Source: JAGVSR01 sp963778225 (GTDB lineage Bacteria; Pseudomonadota; Alphaproteobacteria; Rhizobiales; Hyphomicrobiaceae). From it: a stretch of 64,000 nucleotides of DNA. The translations under genes and the position numbers were made by a program. The DNA is taken from positions 216,356 through 280,355 of the forward strand of contig CAVZTR010000006.1 of assembly GCA_963778225.1 (NCBI GenBank), written 5' to 3'. Below are positions 33,526-41,583 of this stretch, in pieces (the first letter of the stretch is position 1; every line of letters starts with the position of its first letter). Below the pieces are notes generated by a model. The model searched no databases, was not told where the DNA came from, and saw only the letters and a list, made by a program, of their open reading frames with translations.

Positions 33526-33702
33526 TCAAATCGCCCGGTTCGCGACGTTCGCGCCAAGATGCACGATCGTGGCCGCGTAGAACATGATCACGAGAAAGCC
33601 GAGGCCCAGCGCGATTGCTACCGACCGCATCCGCTGCCGCCTCTTTTCAGCAGCGGCGACCACGCTCTCCGTCTCCGTGACGGTTTGGGACATATCGTTC
33701 AT
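33526..33702 (-). CDS. Small single-helix protein of the cytochrome oxidase operon (CoxF-like)
   Basis: A 58-residue protein: MNDMSQTVTETESVVAAAEK, a basic patch, then one hydrophobic helix SVAIALGLGFLVIMFYAATIV and a short tail. Such a tiny one-helix ORF between ctaB and ctaG is a standing feature of alphaproteobacterial cta operons and is annotated CoxF. It starts 15 bp after the ctaB stop. The role is not established. Confidence 0.85.
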   Translation of the reverse strand: MNDMSQTVTETESVVAAAEKRRQRMRSVAIALGLGFLVIMFYAATIVHLGANVANRAI

Positions 33703-33716
33703 GACAGCACGACCTT

Positions 33717-34649
33717 TCACGCCAAGAGGCGGTTCATGACACCCTCGACCACGAGGATCGCAAACAGGGCATAGAGATACAGGATCGAAAACCAGAACAG
33801 TCGCTTGCAGGCCTTGTCCGCTTCGCGGCCTTCCGTGATCCGCCAGACATCGAATGCGCACCACAGAAAGACGGCGCCGAGCACGATAGACGCCGCGCCA
33901 TACGTAATCCCGCCGAGCCCGATGAATGCCGGCAAAATCGCGAGCGGCACCAGCACGATCGAATACAGCAAAATCTGCTTGCGCGTCTCCGCCGGACCGG
34001 CAACCACCGGCAGCATCGGCACACCGACACGTTCGTAATCGCGCGACCTGAGCAGCGCCAGCGACCAGAAGTGCGGGGGCGTCCACATGAAGATGATCAG
34101 GAACAGCAGGATGCTTTCCATGCTCACGGTGCCTGTGACCGCCGCCCAGCCGATCATGGGAGGGAACGCACCGGCGGCTCCACCGACCACGATGTTCTGT
34201 GGCGTCAGCCGCTTCAGCCACATCGTGTAGATGAAGAGGTAGTAGAAGATCGTCATCGCCAGCAGCGCGCCGGCAACCCAGTTCACGAGCACGCCGAGCG
34301 TCAGCACTGACATCACCGACAAGACGCCGCCGAACTGCAGCGCTTCATCCGGCGTCACCCGCCCGCGTGGAATGGGCCGCGCCGCCGTCCGCGCCATGTT
34401 CTGGTCGATGTCCGCGTCGTACCACATGTTGAGCGCGCCCGACGCACCAGCGCCGACCGAGATGGCAATGATGGCGATCAGTCCGATCACCGGATGAATC
34501 GCGCCCGGCGCCAGCAGCAATCCCGCCACCGCCGTCAGCACGACGAGGGTCATCACGCGCGGCTTCATGAGCGTCACGAAATCACTGACGCTCGGTTCGA
34601 GAACCTTCAGTGTCTGCGCGCTGTGAGCATCGGCTCCGGCGGTCGTCAT
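33717..34649 (-). CDS. ctaB: Protoheme IX farnesyltransferase (heme O synthase)
   Basis: A 310-residue polytopic UbiA-family enzyme that attaches a farnesyl group to heme B, the first step to heme A. The first metal-binding motif is NMWYDADIDQNMARTAARPI (N-x3-D-x3-D), and the second region reads YERVGVPMLPVVAG. About eight hydrophobic helices are visible. It lies between ctaD and the small subunit gene, consistent with coordinated production of apo-enzyme and heme A. The partner heme A synthase (ctaA) is not in the window. Confidence 0.96.
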   Translation of the reverse strand: MTTAGADAHSAQTLKVLEPSVSDFVTLMKPRVMTLVVLTAVAGLLLAPGAIHPVIGLIAIIAISVGAGASGALNMWYDADIDQNMARTAARPIPRGRVTPDEALQFGGVLSVMSVLTLGVLVNWVAGALLAMTIFYYLFIYTMWLKRLTPQNIVVGGAAGAFPPMIGWAAVTGTVSMESILLFLIIFMWTPPHFWSLALLRSRDYERVGVPMLPVVAGPAETRKQILLYSIVLVPLAILPAFIGLGGITYGAASIVLGAVFLWCAFDVWRITEGREADKACKRLFWFSILYLYALFAILVVEGVMNRLLA

Positions 34650-34839
34650 GAACTGCTGCTTCCTTGTCTTGTGCAGATCGGCGCCCGTTGTGGCTCTTCC
34701 CGATCCGTGAGGCCCGTCCCCGGGCGCTTCCTCGATTTCGATCCCTCAGGCCGCGTCCGCTTCTGATGGCGAACATCATCGTATGGCCCAAGTGGCGGAG
34801 ACCCCGGCTGGATGATCCAGCCAGGGTCGATGCCTAGTC

Positions 34840-36459
34840 TCAGTGACGATCGGACGTGGCCGCGATCCGCGGCAGCGTCTCGTAAGCGTGATAGTTGGGC
34901 GGCGACGGCAGCGTCCACTCGAGCGTGGTCGCGCCTTCACCCCACGGATTGCCGGCAGCCTTCTCCTTGCGGGCGAAAGCAACTGCCAGACCGATGAAGA
35001 AGAAGATCGTGCCCAGCGCCGTGATGTACGACCCGACCGACGAGATCTCGTTCCAGAACGCGTAGGCATCCGGATAGTCGGCGTAGCGGCGCGGCATGCC
35101 GGCGGCACCCAGGAAGTGCTGCGGGAAGAACAGAATGTTCGCGCCAACGAACGTGGTCCAGAAGTGCAGCTTGCCCCAGAACTCCGAGTACATGTAGCCG
35201 CTCATCTTCGGGAACCAGTAATACCAGCCCGCAAAGATCGAGAACACGGCGCCGAGCGACAGCACGTAGTGGAAGTGCGCCACCACGTAGTAGGTGTCAT
35301 GCAGCGCGCGGTCCACGCCGGCATTCGCGAGCATCACGCCCGTCACGCCGCCGACCGTAAACAGGAAGATGAACCCGAGCGCCCAGATCATCGGCAGCCG
35401 GAACTGGATCGAGCCGCCCCACATCGTGGCGATCCACGAGAAGATCTTCACGCCTGTCGGAACCGCGATCACCATGGTCGCGAACACGAAGTAGGCCTGC
35501 GTGTTCACCTTCATGCCTGCCGCATACATGTGGTGCGCCCACACGATGAACCCGACAAGTCCGATGGCGACCATCGCGTAAGCCATCCCGAGGTAGCCGA
35601 ACACCGGCTTGCGCGAGAACGTCGCGATGATGTGGCTGACGATGCCGAAGCCCGGCAGGATGAGGATGTAGACTTCCGGATGGCCGAAGAACCAGAACAG
35701 ATGCTGGTACAGCAGCGGATCGCCGCCACCGGCCGGATTGAAGAACGTCGTGCCGAAGTTGCGATCCGTCAGAAGCATGGTGATCGCACCAGCCAGAACC
35801 GGCAGCGACAGAAGCAGCAGGAACGCGGTGATCAACACGGCCCACACGAACAGCGGCATCTTGTGCAGCGTCATGCCCGGCGCGCGCATGTTGAAGATCG
35901 TGGTGATGAAGTTGATCGCACCCAGGATCGACGACGCACCCGCAAGATGCAGCGCCAGGATCGCAAAATCCATGGCCGGACCGGGATGCCCCGAAGTCGA
36001 CAGAGGCGCATAGATCGTCCAGCCCCCGCCCACGCCATTCATGCCCGTCGGACCTTCGACGAACATCGAGATGACGAGCAACGTCAGCGCCATCGGCAGC
36101 AGCCAGAACGAAATGTTGTTCATGCGCGGGAAGGCCATGTCCGGCGCCCCGATCATCAGCGGCACGAACCAGTTGCCGAACCCGCCCATGGTCGCCGGCA
36201 TCACCATGAAGAACACCATGATGAGGCCGTGACCGGTCACGAACACGTTGTAGAGATGCGCGTTCGCAAAATACTGCATCCCCGGCTCTTGCAGCTCGAG
36301 GCGGATACCCACCGAGAGCGCACCGCCGATGACGCCCGAGATCATCGCGAAGATGAAATAGAGCGTGCCGATGTCTTTATGGTTCGTGGAGAAAAGCCAA
36401 CGGCGAATGCCGGTCGGTGCGTGGTCGTGATGATCGGCGTGTGCCGTAGTGCTACCCAT
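34840..36459 (-). CDS. ctaD: Cytochrome c oxidase subunit I (aa3 type)
   Basis: A 539-residue catalytic subunit. Seen: WLFSTNHKDIGTLYFIFAMI, the heme a ligand region VTGHGLIMVFFMVMPATMGG, the K/D-channel and CuB region FWFFGHPEVYILILPGFGIV with the His-Tyr pair (H-P-E-V-Y), the CuB histidines in WAHHMYAAGM, and the heme ligands in DTYYVVAHFHYVLSLGAVF. It has the type A1 Glu in GHPEVY context, typical of mitochondrial-like aa3 oxidases. It starts 90 bp after the ctaC stop. Confidence 0.98.
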   Translation of the reverse strand: MGSTTAHADHHDHAPTGIRRWLFSTNHKDIGTLYFIFAMISGVIGGALSVGIRLELQEPGMQYFANAHLYNVFVTGHGLIMVFFMVMPATMGGFGNWFVPLMIGAPDMAFPRMNNISFWLLPMALTLLVISMFVEGPTGMNGVGGGWTIYAPLSTSGHPGPAMDFAILALHLAGASSILGAINFITTIFNMRAPGMTLHKMPLFVWAVLITAFLLLLSLPVLAGAITMLLTDRNFGTTFFNPAGGGDPLLYQHLFWFFGHPEVYILILPGFGIVSHIIATFSRKPVFGYLGMAYAMVAIGLVGFIVWAHHMYAAGMKVNTQAYFVFATMVIAVPTGVKIFSWIATMWGGSIQFRLPMIWALGFIFLFTVGGVTGVMLANAGVDRALHDTYYVVAHFHYVLSLGAVFSIFAGWYYWFPKMSGYMYSEFWGKLHFWTTFVGANILFFPQHFLGAAGMPRRYADYPDAYAFWNEISSVGSYITALGTIFFFIGLAVAFARKEKAAGNPWGEGATTLEWTLPSPPNYHAYETLPRIAATSDRH

Positions 36460-36548
36460 GGTCTTCGACCTTTTCGTCTCGGGTTGTATTCGTGGTCCTG
36501 TAACGGATGCTCGGGCGCGGCTTCCCGCCGCTGCCCCAGCAATTCAGC

Positions 36549-37478
36549 TCAGCGCTGCTGTTCGGCAGCGTCCGCGACCGACTTGATCCCGGCATGATCC
36601 AACGCCACGCGATCGGTGATCTCCTTGGCCTTCTTGCGGTCGCCCGCCTTCATGGCCGCCGTCCACTGATCGTAGGTTTCCTGCTTCACGACGCGCACGG
36701 CGATCGGCATGAAAGCGTGGTTCATGCCGCACAGTTCCGAGCACTGGCCGTAGAACACGCCTTCATACTCGGGACGGAACCACGTCGCCGTCAGGCGGCC
36801 CGGCACGGCGTCGATTTTCGAACCGAACGGCTGAATGGTCCAGTTGTGGATCACATCGTTGGACGTGACGAGCATGTGCACGACCTTATTCACCGGCACC
36901 AGGATCTCGTTGTCCACCGCCAGCAGGCGCGGCGTCGGAATGCCTGACTTGACCTTCTCGGCCACTTCTTCATCCGACAGCATGTTCGAGGTGACGGTGA
37001 AGGTCTTGTCCTCCGGCGTCGTGCCCGGATACTCGTGCTCCCAGAACCACGCGTTGCCGATCGCTTTGATCGTCACGTCGGGCTTGGGATACGTATACTG
37101 CAGCATCAGAAGCTTGAACGACGGGATCGCGATCGCAACGAGGATCAGGATCGGCACGACCGTCCAGGCAACTTCCAATAGCGTGTTGTGGGTCGTCTTG
37201 GACGGCACCGGGTTCTTGGACTCACGGAACCGCACCATCACGTAGATCATGAGCCCGAGAACGAAGAGCGTGATCGCAATGATGATGATGTTCACAAAGT
37301 CATAGAATTGATTGATTTCACGAGCAACTTCCGTCGCTGGAGCCGGAAGCCCGATTTGGCCCGGCGTGGCGTAGCCCTGCGCCGCAAAGGCAGGCGATCC
37401 GGCGAACCCGATCGCAGCGCCAGCCGCGGCCGCGATGGCCACCAGACCCAGCAATGTCCATGGACGTGTCGTCGTCAT
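36549..37478 (-). CDS. ctaC: Cytochrome c oxidase subunit II
   Basis: A 309-residue subunit with a signal peptide (LLGLVAIAAAAGAAIGFAGS), two membrane helices (IIIIAITLFVLGLMIYVMVR and VVPILILVAIAIPSFKLLML) and a C-terminal cupredoxin domain. The CuA site is intact: the upstream His in TSNDVIHNWTIQPFG, then C-S-E-L-C-G-M-N-H in YGQCSELCGMNHAFMP. There is no fused cytochrome c domain, so it takes electrons from a soluble cytochrome c. It is the first gene of the oxidase operon. A small 6-bp hairpin (37499-37516) lies in its leader. Confidence 0.97.
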   Translation of the reverse strand: MTTTRPWTLLGLVAIAAAAGAAIGFAGSPAFAAQGYATPGQIGLPAPATEVAREINQFYDFVNIIIIAITLFVLGLMIYVMVRFRESKNPVPSKTTHNTLLEVAWTVVPILILVAIAIPSFKLLMLQYTYPKPDVTIKAIGNAWFWEHEYPGTTPEDKTFTVTSNMLSDEEVAEKVKSGIPTPRLLAVDNEILVPVNKVVHMLVTSNDVIHNWTIQPFGSKIDAVPGRLTATWFRPEYEGVFYGQCSELCGMNHAFMPIAVRVVKQETYDQWTAAMKAGDRKKAKEITDRVALDHAGIKSVADAAEQQR

Positions 37479-38010
37479 TCCAAGCGCTCCCCAGATCAGT
37501 CCGGTTCTGGCCGGACCTCATGATCGTAAAGGGGAGGTGTCCTTCCTCGAGATTTCAATCCCGAGTGCGGTGAGTGGCTAAACCCGTTGCGGCGCGAGAC
37601 GGCCAACGAATGGCCGAGCGTTCGTCCCGTTAAAGCCGTTAGCGCCAGGGTCTCTATCGGTGGTCAAAGACAAGCCGATATCTTCGCTGAGCAGCCATCT
37701 CCAAGTGTGACGATCTTCCCCTTCGTCACAGACAGAACAACCGGGATCGCGCGCCTAAGTCAAGTTTTTTGCGGCAATTTCCCGCACGAAGTCATCCATA
37801 CTCGGCATGTCATCGTTTGAACTCTCCCTTTTGGAAACAGCCGATCTAAACTGTTGAAATTGTCTCCTTTCGGCCTTTTTCCTGAGCGAACCACGCATCA
37901 CACGCGTACGACCGAAGCCGTAGCCATTGACCTGCGGCGCAACCTTCGAGCACTGCCTGTGCGCCCGTGTCGCGTCTCCTTCGCTGTTCCACCCCGAGAT
38001 AGATGTCTCC
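37479..38010. other. 532-bp gap between ctaC and the ialB-like gene
   Basis: The divergent gap must hold the ctaC operon promoter (minus strand) and the ialB promoter (plus strand), but I could not pick convincing hexamers. A 47-codon minus-strand frame (37755-37898, ending MPSMDDFVREIAAKNLT) looks faintly protein-like but has no clear ribosome site. No repeat or RNA gene was recognised. Confidence 0.4.
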
Positions 38011-38601
38011 ATGCCATTCAAATTCTTCTGTCGTGTTGCAGCGCCAAAGTGCGGCGCTCCCGAATTGCTGCGCGGAGCCCTTGCGTTCTCGCTCGCGGCA
38101 CTAACGCTTATAGTATCCGTGATGGTGAGCGCACCGGCCCGCGCGCAGGATTCAAAAGCTCCCGAGATGGCGGATGGGACCGTCAAGGCACAGCATGGAG
38201 ATTGGCAAGTCGTCTGCAAACCTCCGCCGGCCGGCGCCAAGAATGAAGTCTGCGCACTCGTCCAGAGCGTCACTGCGGAAGATCGCCCGAACGTCGGACT
38301 CACTGTCTACTTCCAGAAGTTCTCACAAGGCATGCGGGTGCTGCGCGTGTTCGCACCCGTCGGCGTGCTCCTTCCGCCAGGGATCGGTCTCAAAATTGAT
38401 GACATCGACGTGGGCCACGCGCCGTTCCTGCGCTGCCACACGTTCGCCTGCTACGCGCAGGTAACGCTCGACGATAAGCTGATCGACCAGTTTTCGACCG
38501 GCAAAACCGCGATTTTCATCATCTTCCAGACAGAGGAAGCTGGGATCGGCATCCCACTGTCGCTGAACGGTTTCAGCCAGGCACTCGCCGAGTTGCCCTA
38601 G
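38011..38601 (+). CDS. Invasion-associated locus B (IalB) family protein
   Basis: A 196-residue exported protein. The signal peptide is long (LLRGALAFSLAALTLIVSVMVSAPARAQ). The mature part has the family pattern: HGDWQVVCKPPPAGAKNEVC, ALVQSVTAEDRPNVGL, PVGVLLPPGIGLKIDDIDVG, FLRCHTFACYAQVTLDDKLI and FIIFQTEEAGIGIPLSLNGF. The cysteines (CK ... C and RC ... AC) are positioned as in IalB relatives. The family is widespread in Hyphomicrobiales and is not itself a virulence marker; its function is unknown. ATG 38011 is chosen because it begins the signal peptide. Confidence 0.9.
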   Translation: MPFKFFCRVAAPKCGAPELLRGALAFSLAALTLIVSVMVSAPARAQDSKAPEMADGTVKAQHGDWQVVCKPPPAGAKNEVCALVQSVTAEDRPNVGLTVYFQKFSQGMRVLRVFAPVGVLLPPGIGLKIDDIDVGHAPFLRCHTFACYAQVTLDDKLIDQFSTGKTAIFIIFQTEEAGIGIPLSLNGFSQALAELP

Positions 38602-38629
38602 GCGCGTCACGCACCAACGATGGCTGTTG

Positions 38630-39097
38630 TCAGCTCGCTCTTGTGTTTGCCCCGGGCATCCGGATCAGATCGGCCGTGCGGTCGCGCCCCGTTTCGGGCT
38701 TCTTTGGGAACGTCACGCCGCCCGTCCCGCCCGCGCCCCGCCCCGCCTGCGGCAAGTTTTGGAACAGTTCACTCCAGGCATTGGCAATGCGCGAGGTCGA
38801 GTCCTGATACTGCGACGTCGCCGTCTGCCAGAACCGCATCTGTTCGTTCACGAGATCGCTGTGCGTCCGACAGCGCGAGAGGCGCTGCGGAATGCCGAGA
38901 TAGGCCTGTGCCCGGCGGCTGATCAGCGTCAGCAGTTCCATCTGCTGCACGGTGAGCGCCTTCATCGGACCCATTCCCGCCGACATGCCGTCGAGGATCT
39001 GCTTGGGATCGAAAGGATTCTCAAAGCTCTTGGGCTCGAAACTTTGCGTCCCGAGCCAATCATGCACATGCGGATTATTGGGGGAGGGCTTGTCCAT
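38630..39097 (-). CDS. Helical protein of unknown function, weakly phasin-like
   Basis: A 155-residue protein without signal peptide. The N-terminus is Pro/Asn-rich (HVHDWLGTQSFEPKSFENPF); the core is amphipathic helix with the pattern KALTVQQMELLTLISRRAQA and LVNEQMRFWQTATSQYQDST, reminiscent of phasins (polyhydroxyalkanoate granule proteins), and the tail is Gly-rich. The phasin reading rests on helix pattern and length only. It converges with the ialB-like gene (28 bp between stops). Confidence 0.7.
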   Translation of the reverse strand: MDKPSPNNPHVHDWLGTQSFEPKSFENPFDPKQILDGMSAGMGPMKALTVQQMELLTLISRRAQAYLGIPQRLSRCRTHSDLVNEQMRFWQTATSQYQDSTSRIANAWSELFQNLPQAGRGAGGTGGVTFPKKPETGRDRTADLIRMPGANTRAS

Positions 39098-39301
39098 GAC
39101 GCGCGAACCTCTTGTGCACTCGTTACAACGAACGCTGCTCTTCTTCTGAGCGCCGGTATACGCGGTATTTTGTTACGATTGAAAAAATCTCAAGCCAAAA
39201 TCTCGTGAGTCTGCACCCCGCAACGCAGCATGACGCCCGCGCAACCTATAATTGCACTAACTCGAACGCAGCAACCCCATGATGTATAATGCGTTTTTTG
39301 G

Positions 39302-39318
39302 TTAAATTTGCATTGACC
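39302..39318 (+). promoter_or_regulatory. CtrA-like box before the BcsS-like gene
   Basis: TTAA-N7-TTGACC (39302-39318), one mismatch from the CtrA consensus TTAA-N7-TTAA, lies 54 bp upstream of the BcsS-like start in an AT-richer gap. Pattern match only; such matches also occur by chance. Confidence 0.25.
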
Positions 39319-39371
39319 ACGGAGCACCCGCGCGAAACTCTCGATCTTCAGTATTGCGTCGAGTTTTGTGA

Positions 39372-40235
39372 ATGCGGGGGCGTTCTCCAGTACCGAGGGG
39401 TGCACGGCCTAGGCTCGTCCGCTGGACAGCCCTAGCCGCCGCGATCCTGTCGCTGACGCCGCTGACGGTGGCCGCTGAAGACACCCGCCCCTCCTGGCGC
39501 GACGTCTGGAAATGGCGGGAGACCTGGTCCGGCATCGACGTCGCCAAGGACAATTGGCTCGTCTACTCCGGCATCACCGTCGCCCCCTTTGGCCACATCC
39601 ACGATCCCGGCTGGCGCGTCCGCCTCGCCGGCGGGTACGGCAATTACCAGTATTCCGGCAACCGGAGCACGACGCCCACTCCGGATATCCAGTCGTTTTC
39701 GGCCGCGAACTATTACGGCGACGCGCTCGTCGGCTACCTCGAACGGTTCGGCCCGCTCACAGCGAAGGCATTCGGCGGCCTCTCGTACATCGCGCACGAC
39801 ATCACACCCTTCGACCCGGAAAACCTCGTCGTGGGCGACGACATCGGCTTCAAGGGCGTTCTCGAACTCTGGCTCAATATTGGAGAGATCGGGTTTGCGT
39901 CTCTCGATACGTCCTGGAGCACAGCACACGATACGCGCAACGCTCGCGCGCGCCTTGGCGCCTACATCACGCCCTCGATCAGCACTGGCCTCGAAGGCTG
40001 GCTCAACCTCGACGATCAAAGCGATTGCGACCTCGGCTGGGACGACAGTGCCGACTGTTACACGGACGAAGAAACACACCTCCTCGACTACACGCGCGCC
40101 GGCCTATTTCTCCGTTACACGTGGGACGGTGGGGAACTCTCTGTATCAGGCGGTATCTCCGGTGGCAGTTTTCAAGCTGCCGGCGATGCCGATCCCGAAC
40201 CCTACGCCACCGTGAACTGGCTAACGCAGTTCTAG
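39372..40235 (+). CDS. BcsS-like outer-membrane/periplasmic protein (cellulose-associated family)
   Basis: A 287-residue exported protein. A basic N-terminus and hydrophobic segment (VRWTALAAAILSLTPLTVAA) form the signal peptide. The mature protein is beta-rich and aromatic with repeated strand-like segments: NWLVYSGITVAPFGHIHDPG, WRVRLAGGYGNYQYSG, FGGLSYIAHDITP, ARLGAYITPSISTGLEGWLN and AGLFLRYTWDGGELSVSGGI, resembling the BcsS family of cellulose-biosynthesis-linked proteins. No bcsA or other cellulose gene is in this window, so the link to cellulose is by family only. Final residue is F, as in outer-membrane barrels. Confidence 0.75.
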   Translation: MRGRSPVPRGARPRLVRWTALAAAILSLTPLTVAAEDTRPSWRDVWKWRETWSGIDVAKDNWLVYSGITVAPFGHIHDPGWRVRLAGGYGNYQYSGNRSTTPTPDIQSFSAANYYGDALVGYLERFGPLTAKAFGGLSYIAHDITPFDPENLVVGDDIGFKGVLELWLNIGEIGFASLDTSWSTAHDTRNARARLGAYITPSISTGLEGWLNLDDQSDCDLGWDDSADCYTDEETHLLDYTRAGLFLRYTWDGGELSVSGGISGGSFQAAGDADPEPYATVNWLTQF

Positions 40236-40336
40236 CGAGGACCGTCGATTTCACGCACGACTCTGCGAGGTCTTCCGTATCCCGCCCGCAGCAACTCCGG
40301 CTAAGCTCGCCCGATCGAAACGACATCTGGACTCTT

Positions 40337-40639
40337 ATGCTTCCGAACTCTTTGACTTCCGCACGCATCATTTCCCTGGTGGCTATCCTCGCCGCCGCCC
40401 CGGCACAGGCTTCCAAGACGTGCAGCGACGCCGCCGTCTCGGCGCGCGGCGAGCCTGCGCGCTTCCTGTGGCTCGCCAAAACAAAAGCCCGTGCCAACTG
40501 GCGCCGCAAAGTTCGCGCGACCCCCACCCTCGGGACGGATTATTCCAACTGGGGCAACGCCGAAACCAGCGAAGAGCGGTGCATCACGGCTGAAGGCGGC
40601 ACCGTCTGTATCTTCACCGGATATCCCTGCAAGCGCTGA
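40337..40639 (+). CDS. Small exported Cys/Trp protein, unknown function
   Basis: A 100-residue protein with a signal peptide (SARIISLVAILAAAPAQAS) and a mature domain of about 75 residues: KTCSDAAVSARGEPARFLWL, AKTKARANWRRKVRAT, TDYSNWGNAETSEERC and GTVCIFTGYPCKR. The pattern 'A...AW...V....G..Y..W..A....C.......C....PC' recurs in small rhizobial exported proteins of unknown role. Four cysteines could make two disulfides. ATG 40337 starts exactly at the signal peptide. Confidence 0.7.
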   Translation: MLPNSLTSARIISLVAILAAAPAQASKTCSDAAVSARGEPARFLWLAKTKARANWRRKVRATPTLGTDYSNWGNAETSEERCITAEGGTVCIFTGYPCKR

Positions 40640-40793
40640 ACCGGCCCGCCGGTGGCCGCCGCACGAGACTTATCCTCAGCCCCCTCGTTTGAGCGAGAAT
40701 GAGCGCTACGTCCCAACCAAAAGTTGCAGACGCATCCGCTTGCGATCGACAACCACTACGACACCAACACTCCCGACACGCCCGATTTTCACA

Positions 40794-40811
40794 AAACGAA
40801 CGTTCGTTCTT
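40794..40811. promoter_or_regulatory. TetR-type operator 1 upstream of the efflux operon
   Basis: AAACGAACGTTCGTTCTT contains the perfect 14-bp palindrome AACGAACGTTCGTT (40795-40808). It abuts the -35 hexamer at 40813. Palindromes of this kind are usual TetR-family operators; that the adjacent TetR binds it is inferred. Confidence 0.75.
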
Positions 40812-40812
40812 C

Positions 40813-40840
40813 TTGACGGGCTAGCCGTTTCCCATATGAT
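40813..40840 (+). promoter_or_regulatory. Promoter of the tetR-MFP-RND operon
   Basis: TTGACG (40813-40818), 16-bp spacer, TATGAT (40835-40840): five of six matches to consensus in each hexamer. It lies between the two operator-like sites, with the expected start point near 40847 inside operator 2. This is a good sigma-70-type promoter arranged for repression. Confidence 0.75.
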
Positions 40841-40847
40841 CCAAAAA

Positions 40848-40865
40848 AAGCGATCGTTCGTTTTG
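40848..40865. promoter_or_regulatory. TetR-type operator 2 at the transcription start
   Basis: AAGCGATCGTTCGTTTTG matches operator 1 at 14 of 18 positions and lies 54 bp (about five helical turns) further on. It would cover the transcription start. Its own palindrome is imperfect. Confidence 0.65.
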
Positions 40866-40935
40866 CGAAAGATCAGTTATCAGTGTACGCTGCAAACCCA
40901 GGCGGACAGTCTTCTTTGTCCAGAGTTTATGACAC

Positions 40936-41583
40936 ATGCCGAGATTAAAACCCGATACGCAGCGCGCCCGCCGCGATCACATTCTTGAAGCTGCCGAGCG
41001 GCGGTTCGCGCACTCAGGCTTTCATGCCACCAGCATGCAGGACATCTGCCGCGAGGCGCGCGTCTCCCCCGGCGCCCTTTATCTCTACTTTGCATCCAAA
41101 GAAGAGCTGATCGCCGGCCTTGCCGAGCGAGATCGGCAGGAGTTCCAGGCGCGCTTCGCACAGCTCGCGGGCGCATCGGATTTCTTTGCAGCACTTGCCG
41201 CGATCGGTGAGGCGTACTTCGTCGAAGATGATGCCCACTGCCGCGTCATGTCCATCGAGATCGGACTGGAATCGACGCGCAACGCCCACATCGGCGAGAT
41301 CCACCGCTCCGTCGACGAGTTTGTGCGCACCAGTTTCGAACAGCTCTTCCAGCGCATGATCGATGAAGGCCGCATCCGCCCCAATCATGATGCCGCTGCT
41401 CTCGCGCGCGTTTTCATGGTCATCGGTGACGGCCTTTTTTGGCGCAGCGCCGTCGATCGTAATTTCGACATGGCGAAGACCATACCTGACGTGGTCGAGG
41501 TCATTCGCCTGCTCTTGAACCCAGTAGAACAAACCGCAGGACGCCGCCCCGTCGGGCCGACCGTCGAGGAGGCTGCAGAGTGA
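40936..41583 (+). CDS. TetR/AcrR family repressor of the adjacent RND pump
   Basis: A 215-residue regulator. The N-terminal HTH is typical: RRDHILEAAERRFAHSGFHA, TSMQDICREARVSPGALYLY, FASKEELIAGLAERDR. The C-terminal ligand domain is helical and includes HCRVMSIEIGLESTRNAHIG. It is first in an operon with an adaptor and an RND pump; its stop overlaps the adaptor's GTG start. Two palindromic sites in its own promoter indicate autoregulation and control of the pump. The inducing compound cannot be read from sequence. Start ATG 40936 has only a weak ribosome site. Confidence 0.92.
   Translation: MPRLKPDTQRARRDHILEAAERRFAHSGFHATSMQDICREARVSPGALYLYFASKEELIAGLAERDRQEFQARFAQLAGASDFFAALAAIGEAYFVEDDAHCRVMSIEIGLESTRNAHIGEIHRSVDEFVRTSFEQLFQRMIDEGRIRPNHDAAALARVFMVIGDGLFWRSAVDRNFDMAKTIPDVVEVIRLLLNPVEQTAGRRPVGPTVEEAAE

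Noticed and set aside
34843..36597. 584-codon plus-strand open frame
   Set aside because: Antisense to ctaD, which has full oxidase motifs; composition is Arg/His/Asp-rich and not protein-like.
37755..37898. 47-codon minus-strand frame in the ctaC-ialB gap
   Set aside because: The last 17 residues look real, but the rest is basic low-complexity sequence and no ribosome site is visible.
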